From: Streblospio benedicti
Taxonomy: Eukaryota > Annelida > Polychaeta > Spionida > Spionidae
Direction: 5' to 3'
DNA: 64,000 nucleotides
NCBI GenBank assembly: GCA_019095985.1
Contig: CM032666.1
Coordinates: 1,431,657-1,495,656, forward strand
Made by a program: the position numbers and the translations under genes. The notes below the pieces were generated by a model. The model was not told the origin of the DNA. It saw only the letters and a program-made list of their open reading frames with translations, and did not search any database. Position 1 is the first letter of the stretch. Each line of letters begins with the position of its first letter. This document shows, in pieces, positions 1 to 12,465 of the stretch.

Positions 1-106
1 GGGTACACGTTCTTATCCTGGTGCATTGTCATCATAATGAAATTACTTATTCCTACTTTTCCTGCAGATAAAAGATTGACATCGGCCAAGATTTCCATTT
101 AAACAG

Positions 107-206
107 NNNNNNNNNNNNNNNNNNNNNNNNNNNNNNNNNNNNNNNNNNNNNNNNNNNNNNNNNNNNNNNNNNNNNNNNNNNNNNNNNNNNNNNNNNNNNN
201 NNNNNN
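107..206. other. Assembly gap (100 N)
   Basis: A run of exactly 100 N. The round number suggests a scaffold gap of unknown true size. Confidence 0.97.
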
Positions 207-584
207 GTATATATTTGTCACAATGAATTCATTTGTAAACAGGAAGCTATTGCTTCGAAATTAAAATTAAGATTATTATATTTATGTACATTTTAGTTTT
301 TGGATTATTAAGCAGTAGACAAATATATACAAATAAAATAATGATTCCATATACTGCATACCTAATTAACAGAACATTATTTATATATGAGATTTCGCGG
401 TGGTGGACAAAGTAGGAGATTAAGTGTGCGAAGTCAGTAGCTGAGAAAAAGTGACCAGTGGTCATCAGAAAGTGAAGGTGGTCACAATAGAGGTGACAAG
501 GAGTTAATGTGTCAGGAGCTTATTGTTGTGAAAGTGAAGAGATCCCAAACGGAGCCTGGGAAAATTCGTCCTAAGCCTCTTTTG
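207..584. other. AT-rich noncoding stretch
   Basis: Contains only short, poorly supported reading frames. I see no gene or recognisable repeat until homology to the repeat at 35-36 kb begins near 585. Confidence 0.5.
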
Positions 585-1937
585 ACATTCCTCGCCTATT
601 GTAACATCATATCTATTGCCTTTTAACCCCATTTTGTCATTTTCATAAAGATGAACATGTGAACGCTACGACGGATTCCTCAACTTAATGAAAACTTTAT
701 ATGCATCTTATCATTGGCCGGAAACTCTCTCCACCCCTGACTTGACTTTTTATCAGTAGATTATGGAAAACTTGTGCTTCTGCGTGGTATTGGGTATGTA
801 GATAGATTAACGATGATTACGAATTGGCGATTTTGATGTAAATCGGGTACGGCTTTTTCTTAAAATTTGCCTTGATTATATCACCCAATTATGCTATTGC
901 TAGGTTATATCGAAGTTCAATGGTCTAATGTAAATTGTGGCCTGTTGCCTCTGGAGCCGAGGACTGAATACTGCCCAAGGAGTTTGTCTCATCCAGTGTC
1001 CTGCTCAAACCCTAGATTTTTCATGAAGCTGACGACCCAATCACTCGTCATGATGGTCCAAGAGAAAATTTCACTAGATATAGACAAGGGAGCGTTCTTA
1101 TTACACTGAGTACTCACCAGGGAATTTTCTGTATTTATGATTTGGTCATCACGGCTTCAAACATCATTAAACTCTTAAAACATACGTCACAGGTTTGAAA
1201 CATGACTGGATAAGAGTATTCTTTCTTTCCAACCTACGTCAATATAAACGATAATGCAATCCAATGTATTTTTTCAAAGTTCAAAATTCAAATACACACG
1301 TTCGTGAAGGAAAATTTTTTTCAGTAAACAATCATTATTGAAAGAAAACAAAACATATATACATTTCCATATACGATGTTAAAATTGTACGAAATCTAAC
1401 AATCAGATTGCACAATTTCGTTTGACATTTTTCCATCAAGTGACTTAAGTAACTTCCTTTTTGCACCGAAGCACATGATGCAAATCGCCTTATAAATGTC
1501 AGATAGACAGAAAGAATGAAAACCTCTCTATTAAGAACAACTGCGATTTTAAGCAGTCTCAATAGAGAGATGTTACTTTATGTCAAGGTTCATGGTGGTC
1601 ACTAGGGAGGTTTGGACAGGCAAAAGTAGTCTCATTACAGAGGTGCACATGGTCTTTTTATGGAAGTTGTCTCTTTATAAAGGTTTAGTACCATGAAAAA
1701 CGACCTTATTATAGAGGTGGTCTTTTCATAGAGGTGGTCTTAATTGGTGGTTGGAAAATAGTGTGACTGCATGTAAGGAAGCTGTCTACATTTCCAACAT
1801 TACCGTACACAATTAAAAAGTCTGTGTTATAAAAGCGACGGATAGACAGAAGGAGCTAACTTACGTGCCGTTTATTATCCCACTTTTAATGGGGAGATTT
1901 TTCTGACAAACACTCGGCTGTTTTGTGCAAGTTTTGT
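585..1937 (+). repeat. Dispersed repeat, inverted partner at 35275-36357
   Basis: Read on the plus strand this matches the reverse complement of 35275-36357 along nearly its whole length. Shared landmarks are a GTAACATCATATCTA-like block near 600, GTATTGGGTATGTAGATAG near 788, AAATTGTGGCCTGTTGC near 930, a block near 1440-1510 ending in GATAGACAGA, and a block at 1841-1937. This copy is about 270 bases longer. Its centre (about 1528-1800) holds a cluster of the 17-base AGAGGTGGTCTC modules, as does the partner. Its end overlaps the start of the 3-kb tandem duplication. No coding frame and no clear terminal inverted repeat were seen, so the class is unknown. Confidence 0.8.
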
Positions 1938-2210
1938 GGTTTTAAAACATAAATTCCCTTTTAAGAAATAGGTTCATATGCACTTTTCAACGGTGGGATT
2001 TCACGTGTTGTTTATTTTTGGAGTTTATTATGAATGTGTTGTCTGTAAGCTGGTGACCTGGTTTGTGATATATGATTGTATATTGTAACCTCAGAACAGG
2101 ATGTAGCCACATTCCAGCAAAACGTTGGGGCAGCGGTGGTGTTAGGAAGGCCGAGCCACCAATGGAAATGTGGGGTCGTTAAATACACAGATAGTGCATG
2201 TTCCAAGGAC

Positions 2211-4124
2211 TTTACATGTACACCAGGTCATTGGAAGCATTCTTATCACACACACTTGCTGCTTGTAGTGTAAACGTGCTTATCATTCACATTAGCATTT
2301 AATCGTCTGACCTGTACCTATGTAATATACCTATTAGAGTCCCTGCCTTAAAAACGAATTTTTTATGTCAGTAACTGAAAATGAAATTGCTAAAATTGCT
2401 AATTCTTTTACATAATAACTGGCATTCTCTTGGTAAAAAGCCTGCAAAAGTTTTCCAGGACCGCCGACCTTAAACCTCATCTCTTTCCAAACAGTAAAAG
2501 CTTAATCAAGTCAGCGGCCAAACATTTATAATGATGTTCATGTTAAAAGCCCACAGAAATGAATTAACGGCTATTACACCAATTATACAGGAATGCGTCT
2601 GTATGAACTTACAGTCTATTCATAAGGTCTGTAGCATAGAGGGTCATAGTATGTGGTATGTGATCCAAATAGAGGGGTGGTCTATATACAGAGGTTAATT
2701 TTGTTAGCTTTAATAAGGGTTGAGCCCAGGAAAAGTGTTCTTATTATAGAGTTGGACTCATTACAGATGTGGTCTTAGTTGGAGGTTTTTACTGTATATA
2801 CACATAGAAATGAATATATACACATATTCTTCTTAGTCACTCGTCCCTCCCTCGTCTGTCTATCAGTTGACGTCGTTCCTTGTTGTAGGCCTCTACAAGT
2901 GGTAAACCAACACTGTTTGGGAGCCTTTTCCCCACCATAGACGTCATGTTAAATGCGATGTGTTGAAAATGTTCAGATATTTTGCTACCATGTTCGGGTC
3001 CAATTTTTCTCGCCAGTAAAACCTCGTCCCTGGCACAGGCTCAACTTTTGGGTGGTAGAACGCGCGATCTCACACTGTGTGAAAACGTGAGGTTGTACAA
3101 ACCTACCATCCATGCCCTGTCTAAAAGTAATGCAGTCTCCAAGTCCTCTTCATAGATGTGGTCTCTTTATTGAGGTTTGGGACACCTTAAAATGACTTCA
3201 TTATAGAAGTGGTCTATTTGTAAGGGTGGTCTTAATTAGAGGTTGTATTGTTGGAAAGTGTGTAGTCCCAATATCTTGTTATAAATTGTAGAGCTGTGTG
3301 TGATTAAGATAAGTACACTAACATTAACGAGAATTTTCATCAGCACGATGTAATTCAAACTTGTATTAGGGTTTACTGGTGTGTCTTGTTTTGTTTAGAC
3401 TAGACGTGATTTCTGTTGCTCTAGTTAAGTTTGAATCTGTCGTCTCCTGTGACTGCTGCGGTATTTTTTTATATCACCATTGTGCTGTTAATTGACGCGC
3501 ATGATATTGAGGGCTGTGGTGAGATACTTTCCACATGCTGTATCTAACTTGATATTTGGCCGCTAGTCTAATGATACGTCGGTGTATACGAGAAACTTCC
3601 GATATGTGTTATTCTATATACAGTGGAACTTTCAAATCAGTAGGCTACCTTCTTAAGGTGAACCACCTCTATAATGGGACAATATGTCGCCCTAGTGCCA
3701 TCTTTGTCCTGGAGTCAAGAGCAACACTTATAAAACATTAGTCTGTTCAATTGTCAATCATCAATCGCCGTGAGAAACTTTCAACACGCTGTATCTAACA
3801 GAACTGATAATGCTGTGCAGACTGTTCAAGGTTTTAGCTGGTAATCACATACTTGGAACTTTCAAGTTAATAAGACCACCTCCTTAAAGAGACCACCTCA
3901 ATAATGGGACAGTGTTTGGTGTCTCAAACCTTCAGAATCATTTGACTTATAATAGAAGATTTGAAGACCTGGGAAAACACCGAGATTGTTGACTTTATTG
4001 ACAAAGCAAATTTTAATTTGTGCTTGTTGTACTATACAAAGCAATTTTGATTAGTGTTATGACACACACGTTGAGAAAGGCAGTATAGGGGTGATAATGA
4101 TGCTGCCAATGACCTGGTGTAAAT
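2211..4124. mobile_element. Non-autonomous DNA transposon (ACACCAGGTCATTGG TIR family), 1.9 kb
   Basis: The left end (2211-2265) and the reverse complement of the right end (4067-4124) share the ACACCAGGTCATTGG core followed by AGCAT and TTATCAC. The same inverted ends bound a 1.08-kb element at 32136-33218. This copy's left end is decayed compared with 5264-5340. The interior carries several 17-base module clusters (about 2640-2794, 3140-3245, 3610-3690, 3855-3935) and no coding frame, so it is a non-autonomous member or a composite. Confidence 0.65.
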
Positions 4125-4339
4125 TTAAAGCATGCTGTGATGGTGTGAAGAAATGTACAACACAAGCACCGTTACATATTTCTACATATTTCTACTATGC
4201 CGTCTTTGTCCTAAGTAAAAGGGAAAACTTAGACAACTTAAATCTTATCAATTCTGTGGTGTTAACATTCATTATAATAATCACTGCACTCACTGACCCT
4301 GTATGCAAATCTATATGGGTCATGACCCTAATTAGCATA

Positions 4340-4513
4340 CAGTAAAACCTTTGTTGTAAGACCTCCACATTGGCTACTTATTCTAGTGGTCCAATTGTAC
4401 AGGTGGTCACTTTATAGAGGATCTGCATAGTGTTGATATAAAAAAAATGGTGATAAAAAGCGATCAGAAAGGTGGTCATTGTAAAGAGGCGGTTTCCCCA
4501 GAAGGTTTCGCTG
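4340..4513. mobile_element. CAGT-type MITE between TA dinucleotides
   Basis: Begins CAGTAAAACC and ends GGTTTCGCTG, which are imperfect inverted repeats, with TA immediately outside each end. The interior consists of degenerate 17-base GGTGGTC modules. TA duplication and CAGT-type ends are typical of Tc1/mariner-pogo-like elements. At 174 bases it cannot encode a transposase. Confidence 0.75.
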
Positions 4514-5263
4514 TATTACGTCTGCATACCGATGTTCACAAATCAGCACAGAAATCATTTTAATATCCACGTCACAAAAAGGTCGGCGCTTCAAGGCCGA
4601 GAAGTTAACAATCTCCTTTCATCATTCACCACGCATATTAAGATATATTTGTGTGAATAGCTGGGTGGTAACCCGGGACTTCGTTTCAGTTACGTATTGC
4701 TGTCTTTTTACATGGAAGTGCACATGGTCTTTTTATAAAGGTTTAGTACAATGAAAAACGACCTTATTATAGGGTGCTTTTTCATAGAATTGGTCTTGTA
4801 TTGGAGGTTGGAAAATAGATTGTGACTGCATGTAAGAGGCTGTCTACATTTCGGCATTAACCTTACACAATTAAAAAGGTCTGTGCTATATAAGCGACGG
4901 ATAGACAGAAGGAGCTAACTTACGTGCCGTGCATTATCCCACTTCTAATGGGGAGATTTTTCTGACAAACACTCGGCTGTTTTGTGCAAGTTTTGTGGTT
5001 TTAAAACATAAATGCCCTTTTAAAAATAGGTTCATATGCACTTTCAACGGTGGATTTCACGTGTTGTTTATTTTTGGAGTGTATTATGAATGGGTTATCT
5101 GTAAGCTGTGACCTAGTTTGTGATATGACTGTATATTGTAACCTCAGAACAGGATGTAGCCACATTCCAGCAAAACGTGGAGGCAGCGGTGGTGTTAAGA
5201 AAGGCCGAGCCACGAATGGAAATGTGGGGTCATTAAATACACAGATAATGCATGTTCAAGGAC

Positions 5264-7210
5264 TTTACATGTACACACCAGGTCATTGGGAGCACCCTTG
5301 GCATATACTATTTTGTTTCACAACTCCCTGGGGGAGCGCACACACTGCCTGCTTGTAGTGTAAACGTGCTTATCACTCACATTAACATTTACTCGTCTGA
5401 CCTGCACCTATGTAATATACCTACTAGAGGCCCTGCCTTAAAAACGACATTTTTATGTGAGTAACTGAAAATGAAATTGCTAAAATTGCTAATTCTTTTA
5501 CATAATAACTGGCATTCTCTTGGTAAAGCATGCAAGGTTTTCCAGGTGTCGCCGACCTTAAACCTCCGTCTCTCTCCAAGCAGTAATAGCTTAATCAGTC
5601 AGCGGCCGAACGTTTATAATGATGTTCATGTTAAAAGCTCCGTGTTCTTGCCACAGAAATGAATTAACGGCTATTACACCAATTATACAGGAATGCGTCT
5701 GTATGAACTTACAGTCTATTCATAAGGTCTGTAGCATAGAGGGTCATAGTATGTGGTATGTGATCCAAATAGAGGGGTGGTCTATATACAGAGGTTAATT
5801 TTGTTAGCTTTAATAAGGGTTGAGCCCAGGAAAAGTGTTCTTATTATAGAGTTGGACTCATTACAGATGTGGTCTTAGTTGGAGGCTTTACTGTATATAC
5901 ACATAGAAATGAATATACACATATTCTTCTTATTCACTCGTCCCTCCCTCGTCTGTCTATCAGTTGACGTCGTTCCTTGTTGTAGGCCTCTACAAGTGGT
6001 AAACCAACACTGTTTGGGAGCCTTTTCCCCACCATAGACGTCATGTTAAATGCGATGTGTTGAAAATGTTCAGATATTTTGCTACCATGTTCCGGGTGGT
6101 TTTTCTCGCCAGTAAAACCTCGTCCCTGGCACAGGCTCAACTTTTGGGTGGTAGAACGCGCGATCTCACACTGTGTGAAAACGTGAGGTTGTACAAACCT
6201 ACCATACATGCCCCGCTAAAAGTAATGCAGTCTCCAAGTCCTCTTCATAGATGTGGTCTCTTTATTGAGGTTTGGGACACCTTAAAATGACTTCATTATA
6301 GAAGTGGTCTATTTGTAAGGGTGGTCTTAATTAGAGGTTGTATTGTTGGAAAGTGTGTAGTCCCAATATCTTGTTATAAATTGTAGAGCTGTGTGTGATT
6401 AAGTAAGTACACTAACATTAACGAGAATTTTCATCAGCACGATGTAATTCCAAACTTGTATTAGGGTTTACCGGTGTGTCTTGTTTTGTTTAGACTAGAC
6501 GTGATTTCTGTTGCTCTAGTTAAGTTTGAATCTGTCGTCTCATGTGACTGCTGCGGTATTTTTATATCACCATTGTGCTGTTAATTGTGCGCATGATACG
6601 AGGGCTGTGGTGAGATACTTTCCACATGCTGTATCTAACTTGATATTTGGCCGCTAGTCTAATGATACGAGGGCCGCGGTGTATACGAGAAACTTCCGAT
6701 ATGTGTTATTCTATATACAGTGGAACTTTCAAATCAGTAAGGCTACCTTCTTAAGGTGACCACCTCTATAATGGGACAATATGTCGCCTGTGCCATCTTT
6801 GTCCTGGAGTCAAGAGCAACACTTACAAAACATTAGTCTTGTCAATTGTCAATCATCAATCGCCGTGAGAAACTTTCAACACGCTGTATCTAATGCTGTG
6901 CAGACTGTTCAAGGTTTTATCTGGTAATCCACATACTTGGAACTTCCAAGTTAGTAAGACCACCTCCTTAAAGAGACCACCTCAATAATGGGACAGTGTT
7001 TGGTGTCTCAAACCTTCAGAATCATTTGACTTATAATAGAAGATTTGAAGACCTGGGAAAACACGAGAATGTTGACTTTATTATGCAAAGCAAATTTTAA
7101 TGTGTGCTATGTTCTACTATACAACGCGATTGTGATTAGTGTTATGACACACACGTTGAGAAAGGCAGTATAGGGTGATAATGATGCTGCCAATGACCTG
7201 GTGTAAATTT
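5264..7210. mobile_element. Non-autonomous DNA transposon (ACACCAGGTCATTGG TIR family), second copy
   Basis: Duplicate of the 2211-4124 element within tandem copy 2. The left TIR (5264-5340) is fuller here, including the CAACTCCCTGGGGGAG block also seen at 32191-32206 and, inverted, near 33150. The right TIR is 7153-7210. It holds the same module clusters and has no coding capacity. Confidence 0.65.
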
Positions 7211-7427
7211 AAAGCATGCTGTGATGGTGTGAAGAAATGTACAACACAAGCAACATTACATATTTCCACCACATATTTCTACTATGCCGTCTTTGTCCTG
7301 GAGTCAAGGGGAAAACTTACACAACTTTAATCTCATCAATTCTGTGGTGTGCATACTCATTATAATAATCACTGCACTCACTGACCCTGTATGCAAATCT
7401 ATATGGGTCATGACCCTAATTAGCATA

Positions 7428-7602
7428 CAGTAAAACCTTTGTTGTAAGACCTCCACATTGGCTACTTATTCTCGTGTTCCAATTGTACAGGTGGTCACGT
7501 TATAGAGGATCTGCATAGTGTTGATATAAAAAAAATGGTGATAGAAAAGCGACCAGAAAGGTGGTCATTGTAAAGAAGCGGTTTTCCCAGAAGGTTTCGC
7601 TG
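7428..7602. mobile_element. CAGT-type MITE, copy in second tandem unit
   Basis: Same element as 4340-4513, with CAGTAAAACC and GGTTTCGCTG ends between TA dinucleotides. It was carried along by the 3-kb duplication and is not an independent insertion. Confidence 0.75.
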
Positions 7603-7761
7603 TATTACGTCTGCATACCGATGTTCACACAAATCAGCACAGAAATCATTTTAATATCCACTTCACAAAAGGTCGGCTCTTCAAGGCCGAGAAGTTAACA
7701 ATCTCCTTTCATCATTCACCATACGTATTGAGATGTATTTGTGTGAATAGCTGGTGGTAAC

Positions 7762-9290
7762 ATGTTCATAATTATACAGCACCCGGTATCGTGAATATAT
7801 GTTAACCCTGCCCAGTGTATATACTTAGACACGTATCACACGTTTAACTTTTCAACATGTTTTAATCAAAACGAAACTGAATTCATGGGCTGTTTTTTAA
7901 GTGTTATTTAATGAGAGATTTTTAGATATAGAAATACACAGTGTCTCGGTTTATATTTCCAATCGACTGTTAGACAAATTATATGTACATGCATCAGCAG
8001 ATGTTTTTTATTTACGTTTTCCTATTATTATATCCCAGTCATCAGAAAACGTAGAAGTTCACATGTAGCAACATTGACAATGGGGTAATTAAGCATTTTT
8101 TGTCTTCCAAAACTACTCACTCACTCACTCAGACAGATACATGAACACATAAGTCGCACTCACTCACTCCAACCCACGCACGCTCTCAATCAAGGAAATA
8201 CGGTAGACGTGTGACATCACACAGATGCAAATACATGACAGCAAGTCTCACTAGAAATTAAGATCTACATGTATCTCTAAACTGCCGTCAGAATCGTGAC
8301 CGCTTCTAGCTCTAATAGACTCAAGCCCAGACCAATAGTGTAGCATTTCGCGGCCTGTGATTTGCCCATTTCTTGCCTACACCGCCGTGGATCCGACTCG
8401 CACAGAAGCTGTGGTTCCCACGACAACAAAGTCCGCATTCCCCGCCTCTCAAATCAAAACGCTTTTTCCTACAAATACCAGAAGCTAATTTGCAATTTAA
8501 AGTATAAAACAAACGCTATCAAATTATGAAGTAACATGATTTACATGTCTCTTTATTGTCTTTGCCTCTCTGCTATTCCCATGCCTACTTGTGAAGAAAT
8601 CATTTTCTGCCTCTAGTTGTTATCAGTCACACAGAAACATGGAGCTTTTTACACAAGATATGACAAAACGTTTGCCTAAAAACTGAAAAACTGTGTTAAA
8701 CAAATGTTGTGATTTGGGGTTATCATGGTAAAACATGCCTGAAATTACATATGAGAGAGACCACTGAAGTGGTGCGTTACAAAGGCAGTCTGTTTTTAGA
8801 GGTGGTGCATAGAGAGATGGGAACAGCAAGGTGGTGGCTGGGCTTGGGGGTATAGAAGTGGTCAGGTTATGAAGGTGGTTGTATTATAGAGTATTCCCTG
8901 CAAATAGGAATGTGTGTTTTAGCAGTGTCGTATTTAGGATGAACGGATGTTACAGACAGGAACGGCTACAATGGCGTGAGAGCTAATAGGTTATCATTAT
9001 TTATTAGGCTACGTTGTAGTGATGTATGTTGTAATCATACACCTTTTCATATTTGTCAAAACGTTATATATTTGTGGAACAGTTAAAGGCTTATGATTGC
9101 ATAATAAATAATAAATGATGGAAGATGTAATTATCATGACTACATTAGTGAGATGTGTGTGGTTCTTATTTTATTGCAGATTGAACAACATGTTAGAGTT
9201 TATGGACTGAATTCATAACATTCACAATGTCCAATCTGGTGATACTTCTTTTAAAAAGGCCCTATGGCATTAACAATATAAACTGTAACA
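7762..9290. other. Noncoding stretch with ACTC microsatellite and one module cluster
   Basis: There is a short ACTC microsatellite at 8114-8131 with a second short run near 8158-8169. About 8750-8895 is a decayed cluster of the 17-base modules (AGAGGTGGTGCATAGAGAG, GAAGTGGTCAGGTTATG). A minus-strand 63-codon frame at 8321-8512 has no recognisable domain and I do not call it. Nothing else was identified. Confidence 0.5.
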
Positions 9291-9453
9291 TATAAACTGC
9301 ATGGTGTGTGGCACAAATTCTTGTATAGAGGTAGAATGTGTAAGAAAAAATGAAAAATACAAAATCTGGGGTATGGAAAAAAACAGCCAAAATTATGGAA
9401 TATGGGGTGAAAATCTGTTTTAAAAGATGATGGTATGAAACGTCACCTGCCTA
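9291..9453 (+). repeat. Local direct repeat, copy 1
   Basis: About 163 bases starting TATAAACTGCATGG and ending in GATGGTATGAAACGTCA, repeated in the same orientation at 9615-9773. The central block GGTATGGAAAAAAACAGCC and the following AAAATTATGGAATAT are identical in both. No coding frame. Confidence 0.85.
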
Positions 9454-9614
9454 ATTGCCGGAGACGATTTTTCTAGAACCTGACCTTTTGCTCTCTGTCA
9501 ATTATCGAGATAACTTGATTGAAAATCACTAAACATCAGCGTGGTTGTGGCCTTCAGAAGTAACATGTTGTGTGTTGGGAGCAATGTTCGGCCTTTTTCA
9601 TTGACTGCAATTCA

Positions 9615-9773
9615 TATAAACTGTATGGTATATGGGGGAAATGCTTGTAGATGTAGAATGTGGACCATATGATGAAAGCTATAATCTAAGGTATGGAAAA
9701 AAACAGCCAAAATTATGGAATATAGGATGACAATCTGTTATAAAAGATGATGGTATGAAACGTCATCTTCCTA
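9615..9773 (+). repeat. Local direct repeat, copy 2
   Basis: Second copy of the 9291-9453 unit, about 324 bases downstream. Divergence is concentrated in the first 60 bases. Class unknown. Confidence 0.85.
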
Positions 9774-11935
9774 CGTGTTGTCTTCCAAGGAGCAATGGGT
9801 GCATTAGAACGGTCCATTAGAACAGTACTGACGGCAGAACCCCCGCCAATGTTGATGTGAGATAAGGCGGGTTTTGTGAAGCGTTCACAGACTGATAATG
9901 TGTCTATTTGTTCCGTCGCACGTGAAAACGCACCCACCAGAATGTGGACCCTGAACCCACAAACCTTTCACCTTGCATTTCTAGGTCAATATTCTTGTAC
10001 TGCATATTTTTGTACTTGGTGAAAGCATGTTTTTGCAGATAATTTCATCTATTCAAAATAGCATTCATTCAAAATATGTTTTGCTACAAATAATACACCA
10101 GGGAAAAGGCTACAGATCATGAAATCTGCTCTGAATGTAGGATGTACGATTTGAAGAGTGCTATAGTGCTACAGTGCTATAGTATTGAAATTCAAATGAA
10201 CAAGTTGAAATCATTCTTATTTTTCAATTGGAAACCAAAGACTGATAAAAACAAATGCTCTTATTACAGAGGTGGTCTTGATTGATGGTGACACTGTATA
10301 TACCATATAAATTACATACAAGTAAAAATATCCTCTCCATTTACCAGCACAAAGCTATAATTGTGCAAATCCTTTATAATAACTCCCCCACTAGGTGTCA
10401 ACACCAGTAAAATATGCTTTATATCATGTGACTTTTTAGCAAGGTAAACAAACTATACATACATGATTAGAAATCATACAAGTGGACAGAAGACGTCATT
10501 GTTACAAATGTACATGGGAAATGACTCGATGGAATGCACACCAAAAAGCCACAGCCACATTCGTCACTGAGAGTTGTAACACTTGCAAAAACGACTACAA
10601 TAGGGAGCTCCCGAAAATACAGAGTAAGCTGGTTTGTGTGTGTGCTGGGGAGGGGGGGGGGGGGGCAACCACAGGGTGACTTTTCACGCCCAATTTGTCT
10701 CCCACAACGTAACACCCTGATCAGTCCACGAGCAATCGACGGGAAAATGGATAAACATCGTGTAATTGGCATTGATGCTAAACACATATTGATGCGACGA
10801 CCACGGTACAAATGCCAGTGGGGATTCAAGCTTTGTAAGATGACCACCTGTGTAGTAACAGCGGTTTTTTGGGGGTATCAACATTTCCTGAAAGACGTAC
10901 ACAAACCTCCATAGAGACCATCCTTGTTTTTTTGGCCACTTGAGGCCAACTGAGGGTGTGATTTTGTAGAGGTTCTGCTGTAAGATTTATCATCACCTCA
11001 AGCATATGTTTTCTATTAGTGTGTAATATTATTGTAAACAGGGTGCTTTTACGGAGGCTGTTAGCTCACCGTGATCACAAGCTTTCTGTGCCACATACCG
11101 GCTTCAGCTTTTGTCCACTGTTCATGCTTCTCACCAAACACATTTTGGTGGCAACTTCACCATTGTACATCAACACAATAAAATAAGGCGCTCTCTGTCT
11201 CTGGCCTTCTGTATTGAAAAAAAAACACTTTTCTCTCGTCACCATATAACTGTGGAGATTCATACAATTAAGTTGGATTACACCAAATCATATGAATTGC
11301 GATGGGCAGATTGCAGTGTGCAAGTTTGATTGGGTACGATAAAGATGTCAGCATCATGGACCCATCATTACGTCCACACGACCCTCATTACCTGCACCCA
11401 CAAAGGCTGCACAAATCGGTGATTGTGAAAAGTGGCGATTATTTCGTTGCAGACAAAGCGACAATTGGCCCCTGCGACCCCACCTGGCTTAAGCCGCCCC
11501 CTTTTGACACGTCTCACCTGCGACCCCATCTTGTCGGGAACCGAACCTGCAGCCTCACCATATCAGGCTTCATTCACAGATGCAGCGATTAGACACAACA
11601 CGGGGGTGGGAGTGGGGTATGGGGTGCAACCAATGGATTTAATGGGTTTGTAGACTGAAGGGGATGTAAAAAATACAAATTATGGTTTTTAAGTCGGGGA
11701 GCAGGCGTGGTAAGTCAGCTCTCTTTTCAAAGTGCAATGAAAAACAACAACAGAAAACTTGCTTAAAGTGGAAAAAGTCTTACTGTGATAGACAGAAGAG
11801 AAAAGGACGAGTATGTGGCCTTCAAAGTGCAAACGAATTCCTGCAGAAACCACCAGGCTCGAAGGCTAATGTACAATGAAACTCACAAAGTAATGCACAT
11901 AATGTATTCAATTTGATGACATCTCAACCTTAGTG
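9774..11935. other. Noncoding stretch with isolated 17-base modules
   Basis: Single or paired modules lie at about 10258-10300 and 10835-10985, the latter ending GAGGTTCTGCTGTAA like a CAGT-type MITE end. There is a tandem nine-base repeat near 10156-10187 (AGTGCTATAG) and a G run at about 10648-10664. TCTGTCTATC occurs inverted at 11787-11796. The open frames here overlap one another on both strands and look random. Confidence 0.5.
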
Positions 11936-11939
11936 TTAC

Positions 11940-12465
11940 AAAACGACGTCTCAAAAGTGACCGCCTCTCTAATGTGATATGTGAGTCCAAGTTCTAAATA
12001 AGGTAGTCAACTTGGGATGGTTTTCACCTATCTCTATGGACGTAATATACCGTGTTTAGAATTGCAGCCAAACCTCCATGAAGTGATCACCTCTGTAATA
12101 AGACCATTTGGTGCTGTTCCAAACCTCCATAAAGAGACCAACGTGAACATCCATAACACGACCACCTCTATGATAAGACAATCTTTTGCAATCCCGAATC
12201 CCTATAAAAAGATCGCTGTGAACCTCCATAAAGAGGCCACCTCTCTATTGAGATCGGCCCCATGTGGTCTACATAGAGAGGGTGTACAACATAGCCTCTC
12301 TATTAGGACCACCTTTGGTACCGGTGTTATGTGGTCTCAATAGAGATAGGTTTTATTTATATGGAGGTTCATTTTGATAACTCTATTAACGTTTTGGACA
12401 GTGAAAAGTGGTTTTATGATAGAGGTGGTCTCAATAGAGAGGTGGTCGGGGTTGTACAATGGGTG
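11940..12465. repeat. Dense cluster of 17-base modules in both orientations
   Basis: From about 11940 to 12310 the modules run as GACCACCTCT with AAACCTCCAT. From about 12310 to 12465 they run the opposite way (GGTGGTCTCAATAGAGAGG). The result is a large imperfect palindrome, as expected from two CAGT-type elements meeting head to head. The apparent 108-codon plus frame through it, with repeated NLHKE-like words, comes from the modules and is not a gene. Confidence 0.75.

Larger units (their letters stand above)
1643..4672 (+). repeat. 3-kb tandem duplication, copy 1
   Basis: About 3030 bases repeated in the same orientation at 4718-7761 with 45 bases between. The order of blocks is the same throughout and long runs are identical by eye, with scattered substitutions and small indels. 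The boundaries are GTGCACATGGTC on the left and GTGTGAATAGCTG with GGTAAC on the right. Each copy contains a TIR-flanked element of about 1.9 kb, a CAGT-type MITE, and the motif TCTGTCTATC twice. No protein-coding frame is supported. Confidence 0.93.
4718..7761 (+). repeat. 3-kb tandem duplication, copy 2
   Basis: Direct duplicate of 1643-4672, about 3044 bases. Differences are small: an extra segment near 5290-5340 that keeps the transposon end better than copy 1, and small indels near 6660 and 7080. The high similarity of noncoding sequence implies a fairly recent duplication or an assembly of two alleles in tandem. Confidence 0.93.

Noticed and set aside
4340-4513. Direct match of the module to the mammalian CENP-B box
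   Set aside because: The length (17) agrees but the essential TTCG and CGGG positions are absent, so only the size analogy stands.
10467-10914. 126-codon frames on both strands across a G run
   Set aside because: Overlapping antisense frames of equal length, crossing a homopolymer, with no domain.
12017-12343. 108-codon frame with repeated NLHKE-like words
   Set aside because: The frame runs through degenerate module copies; the words are translations of CCTCCATAAAGAG.
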